From an uncultured Devosia sp. (GTDB lineage: Bacteria; Pseudomonadota; Alphaproteobacteria; Rhizobiales; Devosiaceae), in assembly GCA_946480655.1 (NCBI GenBank), contig CAMLKN010000076.1, forward strand, positions 1-9,801: a stretch of DNA of 9,801 nt, given 5' to 3'. The position numbers were made by a program, and so were the translations under genes. Positions 1-7,563 of the stretch are shown piece after piece. The notes beneath the pieces are model-generated. The model was given only the letters and a program-made list of their open reading frames with translations, searched no databases and was not told the DNA's origin. Position 1 is the stretch's first letter; each line of letters starts with the position of its first letter.

Positions 1-1
1 G

Positions 2-1531
2 GAGATGCTGCGCGAGGACCCGTCCTTCCACGGCACGCTGGGCAATTTCGACCCGGCCATCTTCACCCAGGTGCTGCAGAGCGCGGGCTGGACCGAGGCC
101 GAGTATTTCGACGCCCGCAGCGACGAAGCCCGGAGGGAGCAGCTCGCAGCCTCCCTGTTCGCCAATGCCGGCATGCCCGCTGTGGCGACCGACCTGATCA
201 CCGACTATGCCTCGGCCACCCGCACGATCGACTATTTGACGCTGAGCGAAACCAGCATCGAGACGCCCGCCGCCCCGACCGAGGAAGAGCTTGCGGCCTA
301 TCTTGGCGAGCACCAGGCCGAGTTCCGCACTGTCGAGACCCGCACCGTCAAGCTCCTTGATCTCTCCATGGCCTCGCTGGCCGCGACCAAGACCATTCCC
401 GAAGACGCCGTGGTCGCCGAATACGAAGAAACCCGTGCCTCCCTGACCACGCCCGAGCGGCGCACCATCGAGCAGGTGTCCCTGTCGACACCCGAACTTC
501 AGGCCCAGTTCGAAGCCGGCCTCGCCGCCGGGACCGATTTCGGCACGCTGATCGCCGAGGCCGGTCTGACGCCGTCCAGCCTGGGCACGCTGACCCAGGC
601 CGAAATCACCGATACGCGCCTCGCCGAAGCCGCCTTTGGCCTTGCCGAGGACGGTTTTGCTATCATCGAAGGCATTGGCGGCAAGCGCGCCGTGCATGTT
701 GTCGAGATCGAAGCCTCACGCGAGCCGACGCTTGAGGAAGCGCGCGCCGACATCGTCGAGCGCCTGTCGCTCGCCGAAGCCCGCAACGAGATCAACGATG
801 TCCTCGACCAGATCGAGGAACTGCGTGCCGCCTTCCAGCCGATCGAGCAGATCGCCGAGCGCTTCGGCCTGCCGATCTACGAGGCGGCGGTCACTTCTGC
901 CGGCGCCGAGCTCTCCGCGCTGCCGAACCTGGCGCCGGAAGACTATGCCAAGGTCGCGCAGGCCATTTTCGCGGCCAGCCAGGACAAGCTGATCCCCTCG
1001 GTGCCGCTGTCGGGCAACGCCCATGTCTGGTTCGACCTCGAAGAGATCGCTCCGGCCCGCGACCAGACGCTGGATGAAGTCCGCGCCGAGGTGGAAGCCG
1101 CCATCACCGAGGAGCGGGTCAACAACGCCCTCCTCGCCAAGGCCGAAGAGATCGTCACGCGGCTTGAAAGTGGTGAGGCGCTTGCCGATGTAGGCTTTGA
1201 ACTCAACGCCTTGCCGCAGTTGAGCCCGCCCTTCACGCGTTTCGGCTCGGAAGACGGGCTGATCGACGGCACGGTGGCCGCGGCTGCCTTCGCCGGCGGG
1301 CCTGACCATGCCGGTTCGGTCGTCAACGAGGCGGGCGAGGTCGTGGTCTTCCAGGTGGTCGACACGGCTGCTCCCGCGGCGCCGCTTGAAGCGGAGGCCA
1401 TCGAGAGCCTCGATGCAGAGGCCCGCTCGGGCCTGCAATCGGAATTCGTGGCTGCTGTCCGCGACGATGCGGGCCTGAAGGTCAACCAGCAGGCCCTCAA
1501 CCAACTGCTCGTGCAGAATTACGGGCAGTAA
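2..1531 (+). CDS. ppiD: Peptidyl-prolyl cis-trans isomerase D-like periplasmic folding factor (PpiD), C-terminal part, 5' end outside window
   Basis: The reading frame is open to the left edge, so the methionine at base 5 is probably internal; the N-terminal membrane anchor expected for PpiD would lie upstream. The visible ~509 residues (numbered from that Met) start in a SurA-N-like region (DPSFHG, GNFDPAIF, residues 5-20, typical of PpiD chaperone domains). A parvulin-like module spans about 150-240, ending in HVVEIEASREPTLEEARADI, and a second related module spans about 290-370, ending in WFDLEEIAPARDQTLDEVRAEV; a third weaker copy may lie at about 400-455. The parvulin core usually reads like GGDLGWF, but here the matching place reads SSLGTLTQAEI (191-201), so isomerase activity may be weak or lost, and a chaperone role for outer-membrane or secreted proteins is more likely. 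No cysteines are visible. trpE follows 31 bp later with no obvious terminator, so the two may be cotranscribed. The family call is fairly sure; SurA-like alternatives are less likely given the neighbourhood. Confidence 0.85.
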   Translation, partial: EMLREDPSFHGTLGNFDPAIFTQVLQSAGWTEAEYFDARSDEARREQLAASLFANAGMPAVATDLITDYASATRTIDYLTLSETSIETPAAPTEEELAAYLGEHQAEFRTVETRTVKLLDLSMASLAATKTIPEDAVVAEYEETRASLTTPERRTIEQVSLSTPELQAQFEAGLAAGTDFGTLIAEAGLTPSSLGTLTQAEITDTRLAEAAFGLAEDGFAIIEGIGGKRAVHVVEIEASREPTLEEARADIVERLSLAEARNEINDVLDQIEELRAAFQPIEQIAERFGLPIYEAAVTSAGAELSALPNLAPEDYAKVAQAIFAASQDKLIPSVPLSGNAHVWFDLEEIAPARDQTLDEVRAEVEAAITEERVNNALLAKAEEIVTRLESGEALADVGFELNALPQLSPPFTRFGSEDGLIDGTVAAAAFAGGPDHAGSVVNEAGEVVVFQVVDTAAPAAPLEAEAIESLDAEARSGLQSEFVAAVRDDAGLKVNQQALNQLLVQNYGQ

Positions 1532-1562
1532 TACCCACTCCCACCAACGGAACCAGACCAAA

Positions 1563-3071
1563 ATGGGCGACGACTACTCCAAGACCTTTGCCGCGCAATA
1601 CGATGCCGGAAAGTCTGGACTCGTCTGGCGTCGCATCGTGGCGGATCTGGAAACCCCGATCGGCACCTACCTGAAGCTGGCTGCCGGACGGACGCATTCG
1701 TTCCTCCTCGAGAGCGTGCAGGACGGCACGACGCGGGGCCGCTATTCGATGATCGGCCTCCTGCCCGACCTGATCCTCAAGGTCGAGGAGGGCAAGGCCT
1801 CCATCAATCGATCTGCCCAGACCGCCCCGGACGCCTTCGAGCCCCTGGACGACATGCCGCTCGACGCCCTGCGCAAGCTGGTGGCGGAAAGCCAGATCGA
1901 CATGCCGCCCGGCCTGCCACCGCAATCGGCGGGCATCTACGGGTATCTCGGCTACGAGATGGTCCGCTACATGGAAGTGTTGCCCAACAGCAATCCGGAC
2001 GACTTGCAGACGCCGGAGGCCGTGCTGATGCGGCCCTCGCTGCTGGCCATATTCGATACCGTCAAGGACGAGCTCTACCTGACTGCGCCCGTCTATGTGC
2101 GCCCGGGCGTCACCGCGTCCCAGGCGCTCGCTGCAGCGGAAGACCGGATCAACGATGCCATTGCCAGGCTGACGCAGGCCACTCCGGCGACCCCTGCCCT
2201 GCCGGACCTCGAATCCATTGCGGTGACCAGCAACACCTCGAAGGACGAGTATTTCGAGATGGTCGCCCGGGCCAAGGACTACATCACTGCGGGCGACATC
2301 TTCCAGGTCGTGCTGAGCCAGCGTTTCTCGGCCGATTTCACCCTGCCGCCCACGGCGCTCTACCGGGCCCTGCGGCGGACCAATCCCAGCCCCTACATGT
2401 ATTTCTTCGATTTCGGCAGCTTCGCGGTCGCCGGATCGAGCCCGGAAATCCTGGTGCGGGTACAGGATGGCGAAGTCACCATCCGCCCCATTGCGGGGAC
2501 CCGCAAGCGCGGTTCCACTCCGGCACGGGACAAGGAACTGGCCGAAGAACTGCTCAGCGACCCCAAGGAACTGAGCGAACACCTGATGCTGCTCGATCTG
2601 GGGCGCAACGATGTGGGCCGCGTCGCCAGGACCGGCACGGTCAAGGTCACCGACAAGTTCTTCCTCGAATATTATTCCCACGTCATGCACATCGTCTCCA
2701 ACGTCGTGGGCGTGCTCGATCCGCAATATGACTTCGTCGATGCACTTTCGGCCGGCTTCCCCGCGGGCACGGTCTCCGGTGCCCCCAAGGTACGGGCGAT
2801 GGAAATCATCGACGAGCTGGAGAAGTCGCGGCGCGGCATCTATGGCGGCTGCGTGGGCTATTTCGGTGCCGACGGCACCATGGACACCTGCATCGTGCTG
2901 CGCACCGGCATCGTCAAGGACGGCAAGCTCTATGTGCAGGCCGGCGCCGGCATTGTTGCCGATTCCAGGCCCGAGCTCGAACAGCTCGAATGCGAGAACA
3001 AGGCCCGCGCCCTTTTCAGCGCCGCCGAGGAAGCGCTACGCTATGCTGGTGAAGCGGGGGTTGGGCAGTGA
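1563..3071 (+). CDS. trpE: Anthranilate synthase component I (TrpE)
   Basis: This 502-residue protein converts chorismate plus ammonia (supplied by TrpG) to anthranilate, the first committed step of tryptophan synthesis in the cytoplasm. The N-terminal domain has the LLES motif (48-51), which in known TrpE proteins is part of the tryptophan feedback site, so end-product inhibition is expected. The C-terminal chorismate-binding domain carries AGDIFQVVLSQRF, SSPEILVRV, IRPIAGTRKRG, EHLMLLDLGRND with the conserved His at 340, PAGTVSGAPK (400-409) and GGCVGYF. Length and motif order are normal. The ATG at 1563 is preferred because conserved TrpE sequence starts within about 15 residues of it; no good Shine-Dalgarno is present, only ACGGAA about 13 bp upstream. 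Unlike Rhizobium and Sinorhizobium, where TrpE and TrpG are fused, the glutaminase is a separate gene 253 bp downstream. No Trp-rich leader peptide is visible ahead of trpE. Specificity for anthranilate rather than aminodeoxychorismate rests on overall motifs and the adjacent trpGDC. Confidence 0.97.
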   Translation: MGDDYSKTFAAQYDAGKSGLVWRRIVADLETPIGTYLKLAAGRTHSFLLESVQDGTTRGRYSMIGLLPDLILKVEEGKASINRSAQTAPDAFEPLDDMPLDALRKLVAESQIDMPPGLPPQSAGIYGYLGYEMVRYMEVLPNSNPDDLQTPEAVLMRPSLLAIFDTVKDELYLTAPVYVRPGVTASQALAAAEDRINDAIARLTQATPATPALPDLESIAVTSNTSKDEYFEMVARAKDYITAGDIFQVVLSQRFSADFTLPPTALYRALRRTNPSPYMYFFDFGSFAVAGSSPEILVRVQDGEVTIRPIAGTRKRGSTPARDKELAEELLSDPKELSEHLMLLDLGRNDVGRVARTGTVKVTDKFFLEYYSHVMHIVSNVVGVLDPQYDFVDALSAGFPAGTVSGAPKVRAMEIIDELEKSRRGIYGGCVGYFGADGTMDTCIVLRTGIVKDGKLYVQAGAGIVADSRPELEQLECENKARALFSAAEEALRYAGEAGVGQ

Positions 3072-3083
3072 GCGTGGCCGCGC

Positions 3084-3193
3084 CCTCGTGGTTCGAGGCT
3101 TTGCTTCGCAAAGCACCTCACCATGAGGTCTATGAGAAATCACGGGAGGACCTCATGGTGAGGTGCGAACGCAGTGAGCCTCGAACCACGAGG
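3084..3193. repeat. 110-bp composite palindromic intergenic repeat (RIME/Bru-RS-like)
   Basis: Two nested perfect inverted repeats are seen. The outer arms are 3084-3100 and 3177-3193 (17 bp, CCTCGTGGTTCGAGGCT and its complement). The inner arms are 3113-3130 and 3149-3166 (18 bp, GCACCTCACCATGAGGTC and its complement). An 18-nt central loop (3131-3148) separates the inner arms, and unpaired stretches of 12 and 10 nt lie between inner and outer arms. The left unpaired part makes its own 7-bp hairpin, GCTTTGC-TTC-GCAAAGC (3098-3114). Palindromic intergenic elements of about this size are known in Rhizobium (RIME) and Brucella (Bru-RS); membership is inferred from architecture and remembered sequence style. 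A partial echo of the inner motif, CTCATGGTG, recurs at 3201-3209. As RNA the element could fold into a large cruciform-like structure that stabilises or terminates the trpE message. It lacks a T-tract, so it is not a classical intrinsic terminator. Confidence 0.8.
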
Positions 3194-3268
3194 TCCGGCG
3201 CTCATGGTGCTCGGACAAATACAGATATGGACGCCGCCCGATGGCGAGGTTGGTTCTGAAGCAGGGGC

Positions 3269-3284
3269 TCCCGCTTTCGCGGGA
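3269..3284. repeat. Small GC-rich hairpin, common proteobacterial repeat type
   Basis: TCCCGC-TTTC-GCGGGA forms a 6-bp perfect stem with a 4-nt loop. The sequence around it, CCCGCTTTCGCGGGAATGAC, resembles a short dispersed palindrome found in many proteobacterial genomes. It sits 40 bp before trpG and directly abuts the possible leader-peptide ATG at 3285. No T-run follows, so termination here is not supported. Confidence 0.5.
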
Positions 3285-3314
3285 ATGACCTGGTGGTTAG
3301 AAACAGCCTACTGA
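3285..3314 (+). CDS. Possible 9-residue leader peptide with tandem Trp codons ahead of trpG
   Basis: ATG-ACC-TGG-TGG-TTA-GAA-ACA-GCC-TAC-TGA encodes MTWWLETAY. Two adjacent tryptophan codons in a very short frame directly upstream of a trp gene recall the trpL leader peptides of Gram-negative attenuators. Its stop codon overlaps the Shine-Dalgarno of trpG (GAGGA, 3313-3317) and lies 10 nt before the trpG ATG. Against a classical attenuator, there is no room for a terminator between the leader and trpG. The frame has no clear ribosome binding site of its own, because a hairpin abuts its start codon, and the first codons lie within a dispersed repeat. If real, it would more plausibly act by ribosome occupancy or reinitiation at trpG. 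Chance is a serious alternative. Confidence 0.25.
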   Translation: MTWWLETAY

Positions 3315-3317
3315 GGA
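3313..3317 (+). promoter_or_regulatory. Shine-Dalgarno of trpG
   Basis: GAGGA lies 7 nt before the trpG ATG and is the only strong ribosome binding site in the trpE-trpG gap. It fixes the trpG start at 3325 and overlaps the stop codon of the possible Trp-Trp leader frame. Confidence 0.7.
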
Positions 3318-3324
3318 CAAAGAC

Positions 3325-3924
3325 ATGACCAAGACCCTCGTCATCGATAACTACGACAGTTTTACCTACAATCTCGTCCATTTCCTGGGCGAGCTCGGCG
3401 CCGAGATCACGGTGAAGCGTAACGACAAGATTACACTTGAAGAGATCGCCGCCATGGCTCCGGAGGCCATCGTGCTCTCGCCGGGCCCCTGCACGCCCAA
3501 CGAGGCCGGCATTTGCCTCGCCGTAATCGATCGGTTCAAGACCACCATTCCCATGCTGGGCGTGTGCCTCGGGCACCAGGCGATGGGCCAGGCCCTGGGC
3601 GGCGACGTGGTGCGAGCGCCCAGTCTGTTCCATGGCAAGACCAGCAAAATCCATCATACGGGCAAGGGCATTTTCCGCGGCCTCAACAACGACTTCGAGG
3701 CGACGCGTTACCACTCGCTGATCGTCAAGGCGGACACCCTGCCCGAAGAGCTGGAAGTGACGGCCACAACTGACGATGGCCTTATCATGGGCATGCAGCA
3801 CAAGTCCCTGCCCGTCCATGGCGTGCAGTTCCACCCCGAGAGCATTGCCAGCGAGAACGGCCACGCGCTCTTGCAGAATTTCCTCAACATTGCCCGCGAG
3901 TTCAACGGAAAGAAGGCTGCGTGA
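3325..3924 (+). CDS. trpG: Anthranilate synthase component II, glutamine amidotransferase (TrpG)
   Basis: This 199-residue class I glutamine amidotransferase releases ammonia from glutamine and passes it to TrpE. The N-terminus [13 protein letters not shown] is the family signature. The oxyanion-hole segment [12 protein letters not shown] spans 51-62. The nucleophile elbow GVCLGHQ places the catalytic Cys at 81, and VQFHPES gives the catalytic His170 and Glu172. The length is normal for a stand-alone TrpG. The start is well supported by GAGGA 7 nt upstream. The gene begins the trpGDC run and its TGA overlaps the trpD ATG by one base. TrpG proteins of this type can also serve as PabA for folate synthesis; whether that applies here cannot be told from the window. 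It is separated from trpE by a palindromic repeat, so it could have its own promoter or depend on read-through; no convincing promoter was seen. Confidence 0.97.
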   Translation: MTKTLVIDNYDSFTYNLVHFLGELGAEITVKRNDKITLEEIAAMAPEAIVLSPGPCTPNEAGICLAVIDRFKTTIPMLGVCLGHQAMGQALGGDVVRAPSLFHGKTSKIHHTGKGIFRGLNNDFEATRYHSLIVKADTLPEELEVTATTDDGLIMGMQHKSLPVHGVQFHPESIASENGHALLQNFLNIAREFNGKKAA

Positions 3925-4943
3925 TGGACATCAAGTCAGCCCTCAACAAGATTGCCGACGGCAAGGACCTGACTGGCGAGGAAATGCGCGGCGTCATGCG
4001 AGTCATCATGGCGGGCGAAGCCACGCAGGCGCAGATCGGCGCCTTCCTCATGGGCATGCGCATAAAGGGCGAAACGGTGGGCGAGATCGCTGCCGCCGTC
4101 TCCATCCTGCGCGAGCAGATGGTGCCGGTTTCAGCGCCGGAAGACGCTATCGACATTGTCGGCACCGGCGGCGATGGCCTGGGCAGCCTCAATATTTCGA
4201 CAGCCACGGCCCTGGTTGTCGCAGCGGCCGGCGTTCCTGTCGCCAAGCATGGCAACAAGGCCCTGTCGTCCCGGTCTGGTTCGTCGCAGGCGCTCGAGGC
4301 GCTGGGCGTGAGACTTGACCTGACGCCCGAGCAGATCGGCAAGACCATTGCCGAGGCCAATATCGGCTTCATGTTCGCGCCGCATCACCACCCGGCCATG
4401 CGCCATGTCGGGCCCGCGCGCGCTGAAATGGGCGTGCGGACGCTGTTCAACCTGCTCGGGCCCCAATCGAACCCGGCCGGCGTGCGGCGCTATCTGCTGG
4501 GCGTCTATTCGCAGCAATGGGTGGAGCCGGTCGCCGCCGCGCTCCTTGCCAACCGCGCCATCAAGGCCTGGGTGGTGCATTCGAGCGAGGGACTGGATGA
4601 GCTTTCCACTTCGGGCCCCAATTTTGTCGCTCAGATCGCCAATGGCGACCTTCGCAGCTTCGAACTTCATCCCGAGCAGGTCGGGTTGAAACTGACCGAC
4701 CCCAAGGATCTGCTGGGCGGCGAACCCGCGGACAATGCGGCTGCCATCGTGGCGCTGTTCGAGGGAGCGCCGGGCGCCTATCGTGATACGGTGCTGCTCA
4801 ACGCCGGCGCTGCCCTGCTCGTCGCAGACAAGGTGCAGACCATCGAGGACGGAATCGCACTGGCACGAGAGACAATTGACAGCGGTAAGGCGCGACAGAC
4901 CCTCGCCCGGCTCGTTGCCGTATCGAATGGACAAGTATCATGA
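3924..4943 (+). CDS. trpD: Anthranilate phosphoribosyltransferase (TrpD)
   Basis: This 339-residue enzyme joins anthranilate to phosphoribosyl pyrophosphate, giving phosphoribosyl-anthranilate. Seen motifs are the PRPP-binding GTGGDG (80-85), [13 protein letters not shown] (108-111), [14 protein letters not shown], and the anthranilate-site segment from [13 protein letters not shown] to [14 protein letters not shown] (154-184). The acidic metal-binding pair sits in GLDELS (Asp225-Glu226). In the preceding segment [10 protein letters not shown] a Ser replaces the Gly usual in VVHGxxGLDE; this is a mild variation. A GTG at 3921 is in frame, but the ATG at 3924 is preferred: AAGG at 3913-3916 is then 7 nt away, and ATG gives the TGATG overlap used elsewhere in this cluster. 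The 3' end overlaps trpC by 4 nt (ATGA), implying translational coupling. Confidence 0.97.
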   Translation: MDIKSALNKIADGKDLTGEEMRGVMRVIMAGEATQAQIGAFLMGMRIKGETVGEIAAAVSILREQMVPVSAPEDAIDIVGTGGDGLGSLNISTATALVVAAAGVPVAKHGNKALSSRSGSSQALEALGVRLDLTPEQIGKTIAEANIGFMFAPHHHPAMRHVGPARAEMGVRTLFNLLGPQSNPAGVRRYLLGVYSQQWVEPVAAALLANRAIKAWVVHSSEGLDELSTSGPNFVAQIANGDLRSFELHPEQVGLKLTDPKDLLGGEPADNAAAIVALFEGAPGAYRDTVLLNAGAALLVADKVQTIEDGIALARETIDSGKARQTLARLVAVSNGQVS

Positions 4944-5752
4944 GCGACATTCTCAAGCAGATCGAAGCCTATAAGCGCGAGGAAATCGCCGCCGCCAAGT
5001 CCATGCGCCCCTGGGCCGAGGTGGTGGCCGAAGCCCATGACCAGCCGGCGCCACGCGGCTTTGTCAAAGCCATCAAGGACAAGCGCGCCAAGGGTGACTA
5101 TGCGCTGATCGCCGAGGTGAAGAAGGCCAGCCCCTCCAAGGGCCTGATCCGCGCCGATTTCCAGCCCGCCGAAATTGCCCGTGCCTATGAAACGGCCGGG
5201 GCGGCCTGCCTCTCGGTGCTGACCGACCGCCCGAGCTTCCAGGGTTCGCCGAGCTACCTGATCGAGGCACGCGCCGCCACCAAGCTGCCGGTGCTGCGCA
5301 AGGACTTCCTGTTCGAGACCTATCAGGTGGCCGAGGCGCGCTCGTGGGGCGCGGACTGCATCCTCGTCATTCTGGCCGCCGTGGGCGACGATGTCGCCCG
5401 TTACCTGCTGGACGCCGCCGAGGAATGGGGCATGGACGCCCTGGTGGAAGTGCATGACCAGCTCGAACTCGACCGCGCCCTGGCGCTCGATGCCAAGTTC
5501 ATCGGCGTCAACAACCGCAATCTCAGGACTTTCGAGACGACGCTCGAAACCACGGTCAACCTGGCAGCGGGCGTGCCGTCCGATGTTTTGCTGGTGAGCG
5601 AGAGCGGCATTGTGACCCACGAGCACGTCAAGATGCTCGACGAACGCTGCAATGTTGGCACCTTCCTCGTGGGCGAAAGCCTGATGCGGCAGGACGATGT
5701 GGTCAAGGCGACCCGCTCACTGCTGATGGGTGCGCCGGAACTGGTCCGCTGA
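4940..5752 (+). CDS. trpC: Indole-3-glycerol phosphate synthase (TrpC)
   Basis: This 270-residue TIM-barrel enzyme decarboxylates and closes carboxyphenylamino-deoxyribulose phosphate to indole-3-glycerol phosphate. Catalytic-site motifs are all present: [11 protein letters not shown] (Glu59, Lys61), VLRKDF (Lys121), LVEVHD (Glu170), VNNRNL (Asn191) and SESGI (Glu221, Ser222), with the phosphate-binding end FLVGESLMR. It is monofunctional, with no PRA isomerase (TrpF) domain fused as in enteric TrpC-F, so trpF must be elsewhere, as is usual in alphaproteobacteria. It starts inside trpD (4-nt ATGA overlap) and its stop shares a base with the moaC ATG, so translation across trpD-trpC-moaC is probably coupled. 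Recognition is secure. Confidence 0.97.
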   Translation: MSDILKQIEAYKREEIAAAKSMRPWAEVVAEAHDQPAPRGFVKAIKDKRAKGDYALIAEVKKASPSKGLIRADFQPAEIARAYETAGAACLSVLTDRPSFQGSPSYLIEARAATKLPVLRKDFLFETYQVAEARSWGADCILVILAAVGDDVARYLLDAAEEWGMDALVEVHDQLELDRALALDAKFIGVNNRNLRTFETTLETTVNLAAGVPSDVLLVSESGIVTHEHVKMLDERCNVGTFLVGESLMRQDDVVKATRSLLMGAPELVR

Positions 5753-6231
5753 TGGCCGGCGGCCTCACTCATCTCAACGAGAAAGGCGAGGCCCATATCG
5801 TCGATATCGGTGACAAGGCCGTTACCCGTCGCCGCGCCGTGGCGCAGGCGCGCATTTCCGGCCAGGCCGAGACGATCGCCACGATCCTTGGCGGTGGCCT
5901 CAAGAAGGGCGACGCCTTGGCCGTGGCCCGCGTCGCCGGGATCATGGCCGCCAAGAAGACTGCCGACCTCATTCCGCTCTGTCATCCGATCCCCCTGACC
6001 AAGGTCAGCGTCGAGATCGAGGGGGACGGTCCCGCCTCGATCCTCATCCGCGCGACGGCCGAGACGACTGGCCAGACCGGCGTGGAAATGGAAGCCCTGA
6101 CAGCCGCTTCCGTTACGGCGCTCACGCTTTACGACATGGCCAAGGCCATCGACCGGGCCATGGTCATTTCCGATCTCTGCCTTGTCGAAAAGTCCGGCGG
6201 CAAGTCGGGCGATTTCGTGCGGACGCCATGA
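5752..6231 (+). CDS. moaC: Cyclic pyranopterin monophosphate synthase (MoaC)
   Basis: This 159-residue protein acts after the radical-SAM enzyme MoaA in the first stage of molybdenum cofactor synthesis, forming cyclic pyranopterin monophosphate. It has the normal family length. Visible signatures are the N-terminal [20 protein letters not shown] (74-79), [16 protein letters not shown] (110-118), YDMAKA and the C-terminal KSGGKSGDF. The residues matching the catalytic Lys51, Asp128 and Lys131 of the E. coli enzyme fall at the same numbers here. The ATG shares its A with the trpC stop, and the 3' end overlaps moeA by 4 nt. The trpC-moaC-moeA-lexA order is conserved in many Hyphomicrobiales; the link to tryptophan synthesis seems to be shared expression rather than chemistry. 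Confidence 0.97.
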   Translation: MAGGLTHLNEKGEAHIVDIGDKAVTRRRAVAQARISGQAETIATILGGGLKKGDALAVARVAGIMAAKKTADLIPLCHPIPLTKVSVEIEGDGPASILIRATAETTGQTGVEMEALTAASVTALTLYDMAKAIDRAMVISDLCLVEKSGGKSGDFVRTP

Positions 6232-7430
6232 GCCTGCTTCCCGTTGATGAGGCATTGAAGGCCATCTTGGCCCGCGTGCCCGCGGTCACCGCCGAAACTA
6301 TCGCGCTACGTGATGCAGCCGGCCGCGTGCTGGCCGCCCCTCTCATGGCCCAGCACGACCAGCCGCCATTCGACGCCAGTGCCATGGACGGATACGCCAT
6401 GCGCGCGGCGGATGTGAGCGACGGCGTTTGGCTTGACGTCATCGGCACGTCACAGGCGGGCGCGGGGTTCTCCGGTGCGGTGGGCGCGGGGCAGGCTGTG
6501 CGCATCTTTACGGGCGCTCCAGTTCCGCCCGGCGCCGATACAGTCATCATGCAGGAAGAGGCCGTCCGCGAGGACGATCGCGTGCGCTTCACGGCCCCTG
6601 CCCGGCTCGGCCACAGTATCCGGCCAAAGGGTAACGATTTTGCGACCGGTGAACTCCTTTTACCGGCGGGCACCCGCTTGACGCCCATGCAGATCGCAGT
6701 TGCTGCCGCGGCCAATTCCGGCACGCTCAGTACCGCCCGGCGCCCCCGCATCGGCCTCATTGCCACCGGTGACGAACTGGTCCTGCCCGGCAGTCCCCTC
6801 GGACCCGACCAGATCGTGGCGTCGAACAGCTTTGGCCTTGCCGCCATGCTCGCGCCCTATGCCGAGACGGTCACTGACCATGGCATCGTGGCCGATGACG
6901 CGGCCCTGCTTCGAGCGCGGCTGGGTCAAGCACTGGATGCCCGACCCGATTTCCTGATCACCACCGGCGGCGCTTCCGTCGGCGAGCATGACCTCGTCCA
7001 GGACGCACTCAAGGACCTCGGCGTGACGCTCGACTTCTGGCGTATCAACATGCGGCCGGGCAAGCCGCTGATGTTCGGCACACGCGGCAAGACGCTGGTC
7101 TTCGGCCTGCCCGGCAATCCCGTCTCCGCCATGGTCACGGCCCTGGTCTTCATCAAGCCAGCCCTCCGCGCCTTCCTCGGCCATGCCGAACCGGACGCTT
7201 GGACCCTGCCCCTCGCCGCGCCCACGCCGCCCAATACCGCGCGCCGCCACTTCATGCGCGCGCGGCTCGTCCATACCCCCACCGGCCCCATGGCCGATCC
7301 GATCAGCCAGACCGACAGCGGGCACACGTCGTCGCTCGCTGCGGCCGACCTGCTGATCGTCCAGCCCGAGCACGATCCGGGCCGGCCGACAGGCGCGCTT
7401 GTGCAGGCTCTCCCCATCGACGCGTTCTGA
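6228..7430 (+). CDS. moeA: Molybdopterin molybdenumtransferase (MoeA)
   Basis: This 400-residue cytoplasmic enzyme inserts molybdate into adenylylated molybdopterin, the last common step of cofactor synthesis. Domains follow the MoeA order. The N-terminal part has [14 protein letters not shown] (46-59) and [18 protein letters not shown] (94-111). The MogA-like domain has [10 protein letters not shown] (175-184), [12 protein letters not shown] (244-255), MRPGKPL (275-281) and [10 protein letters not shown] (292-301). A C-terminal beta domain with RRHFMRARL (339-347) follows. It overlaps moaC by 4 nt (ATGA) and is the last gene of the close-packed run begun at trpG. Its stop is 133 bp from lexA. 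No terminator is obvious after it, so some read-through into lexA is possible. Confidence 0.97.
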   Translation: MSLLPVDEALKAILARVPAVTAETIALRDAAGRVLAAPLMAQHDQPPFDASAMDGYAMRAADVSDGVWLDVIGTSQAGAGFSGAVGAGQAVRIFTGAPVPPGADTVIMQEEAVREDDRVRFTAPARLGHSIRPKGNDFATGELLLPAGTRLTPMQIAVAAAANSGTLSTARRPRIGLIATGDELVLPGSPLGPDQIVASNSFGLAAMLAPYAETVTDHGIVADDAALLRARLGQALDARPDFLITTGGASVGEHDLVQDALKDLGVTLDFWRINMRPGKPLMFGTRGKTLVFGLPGNPVSAMVTALVFIKPALRAFLGHAEPDAWTLPLAAPTPPNTARRHFMRARLVHTPTGPMADPISQTDSGHTSSLAAADLLIVQPEHDPGRPTGALVQALPIDAF

Positions 7431-7496
7431 TTTGTGGTCAGTCGTCCGGGTGGATCGTATAGAACACGTTCATAATCGCCCTCCAGGACCAGGGCA

Positions 7497-7525
7497 TTGC
7501 AGAACATAAATGGAACATGTATGGT
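7497..7525 (+). promoter_or_regulatory. Possible lexA core promoter between and across the SOS boxes
   Basis: A weak -35-like TTGCAG (7497-7502) and a -10-like TATGGT (7520-7525) are separated by 17 bp. The spacer contains the first LexA box and the -10 falls between the two boxes, so bound LexA would block polymerase. Matches to consensus are poor (3 of 6 and 4 of 6); the placement makes it plausible, but it is tentative. Confidence 0.25.
7502..7516 (+). promoter_or_regulatory. LexA-binding SOS box 1
   Basis: GAACATAAATGGAAC matches the alphaproteobacterial LexA operator GAAC-N7-GAAC exactly in both half-sites and spacing. It is 47 bp before the lexA start codon, consistent with autorepression. 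Confidence 0.9.
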
Positions 7526-7526
7526 C

Positions 7527-7541
7527 GTTCCGTCTATGTTC
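7527..7541 (-). promoter_or_regulatory. LexA-binding SOS box 2, inverted relative to box 1
   Basis: GTTCCGTCTATGTTC is GTTC-N7-GTTC; on the other strand it reads GAACATAGACGGAAC, identical to box 1 at 12 of 15 positions. Its centre is 25 bp from that of box 1, and it ends 22 bp before the lexA ATG, within the likely 5' untranslated region or start-site region. Confidence 0.88.
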
Positions 7542-7563
7542 CGATTCTGGGGTCGAGGGGCCG

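Noticed and set aside
716..1561. A 281-codon - strand frame opposite ppiD
   Set aside because: Antisense shadow; no recognisable domain, and the + strand protein explains the region.
1532..1562. A leader peptide or attenuator ahead of trpE
   Set aside because: The gap is only 31 bp, with no Trp codons, hairpin or T-run.
1497..2726. A 409-codon frame on the - strand opposite trpE
   Set aside because: It is the antisense shadow of a conserved gene in GC-rich DNA; composition is Arg/Gly/His-rich, and no family is recognisable.
3068..3259. A 63-codon frame after trpE on the + strand
   Set aside because: It runs through the palindromic repeat, its product (RKAPHHEVYEKS..., RCERSEPRTTR) is what such repeats give when translated, and it has no ribosome site or recognisable domain.
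4131..6255. Long - strand frames opposite trpD, trpC and moaC
   Set aside because: All lie fully under well-conserved + strand genes and show shadow composition.
7462..7471. GAACACGTTC as a third LexA half-site pair
   Set aside because: The half-sites face each other with a 2-bp gap instead of the direct repeat with 7-bp spacing; no partner half-site is found at the right distance on either side.
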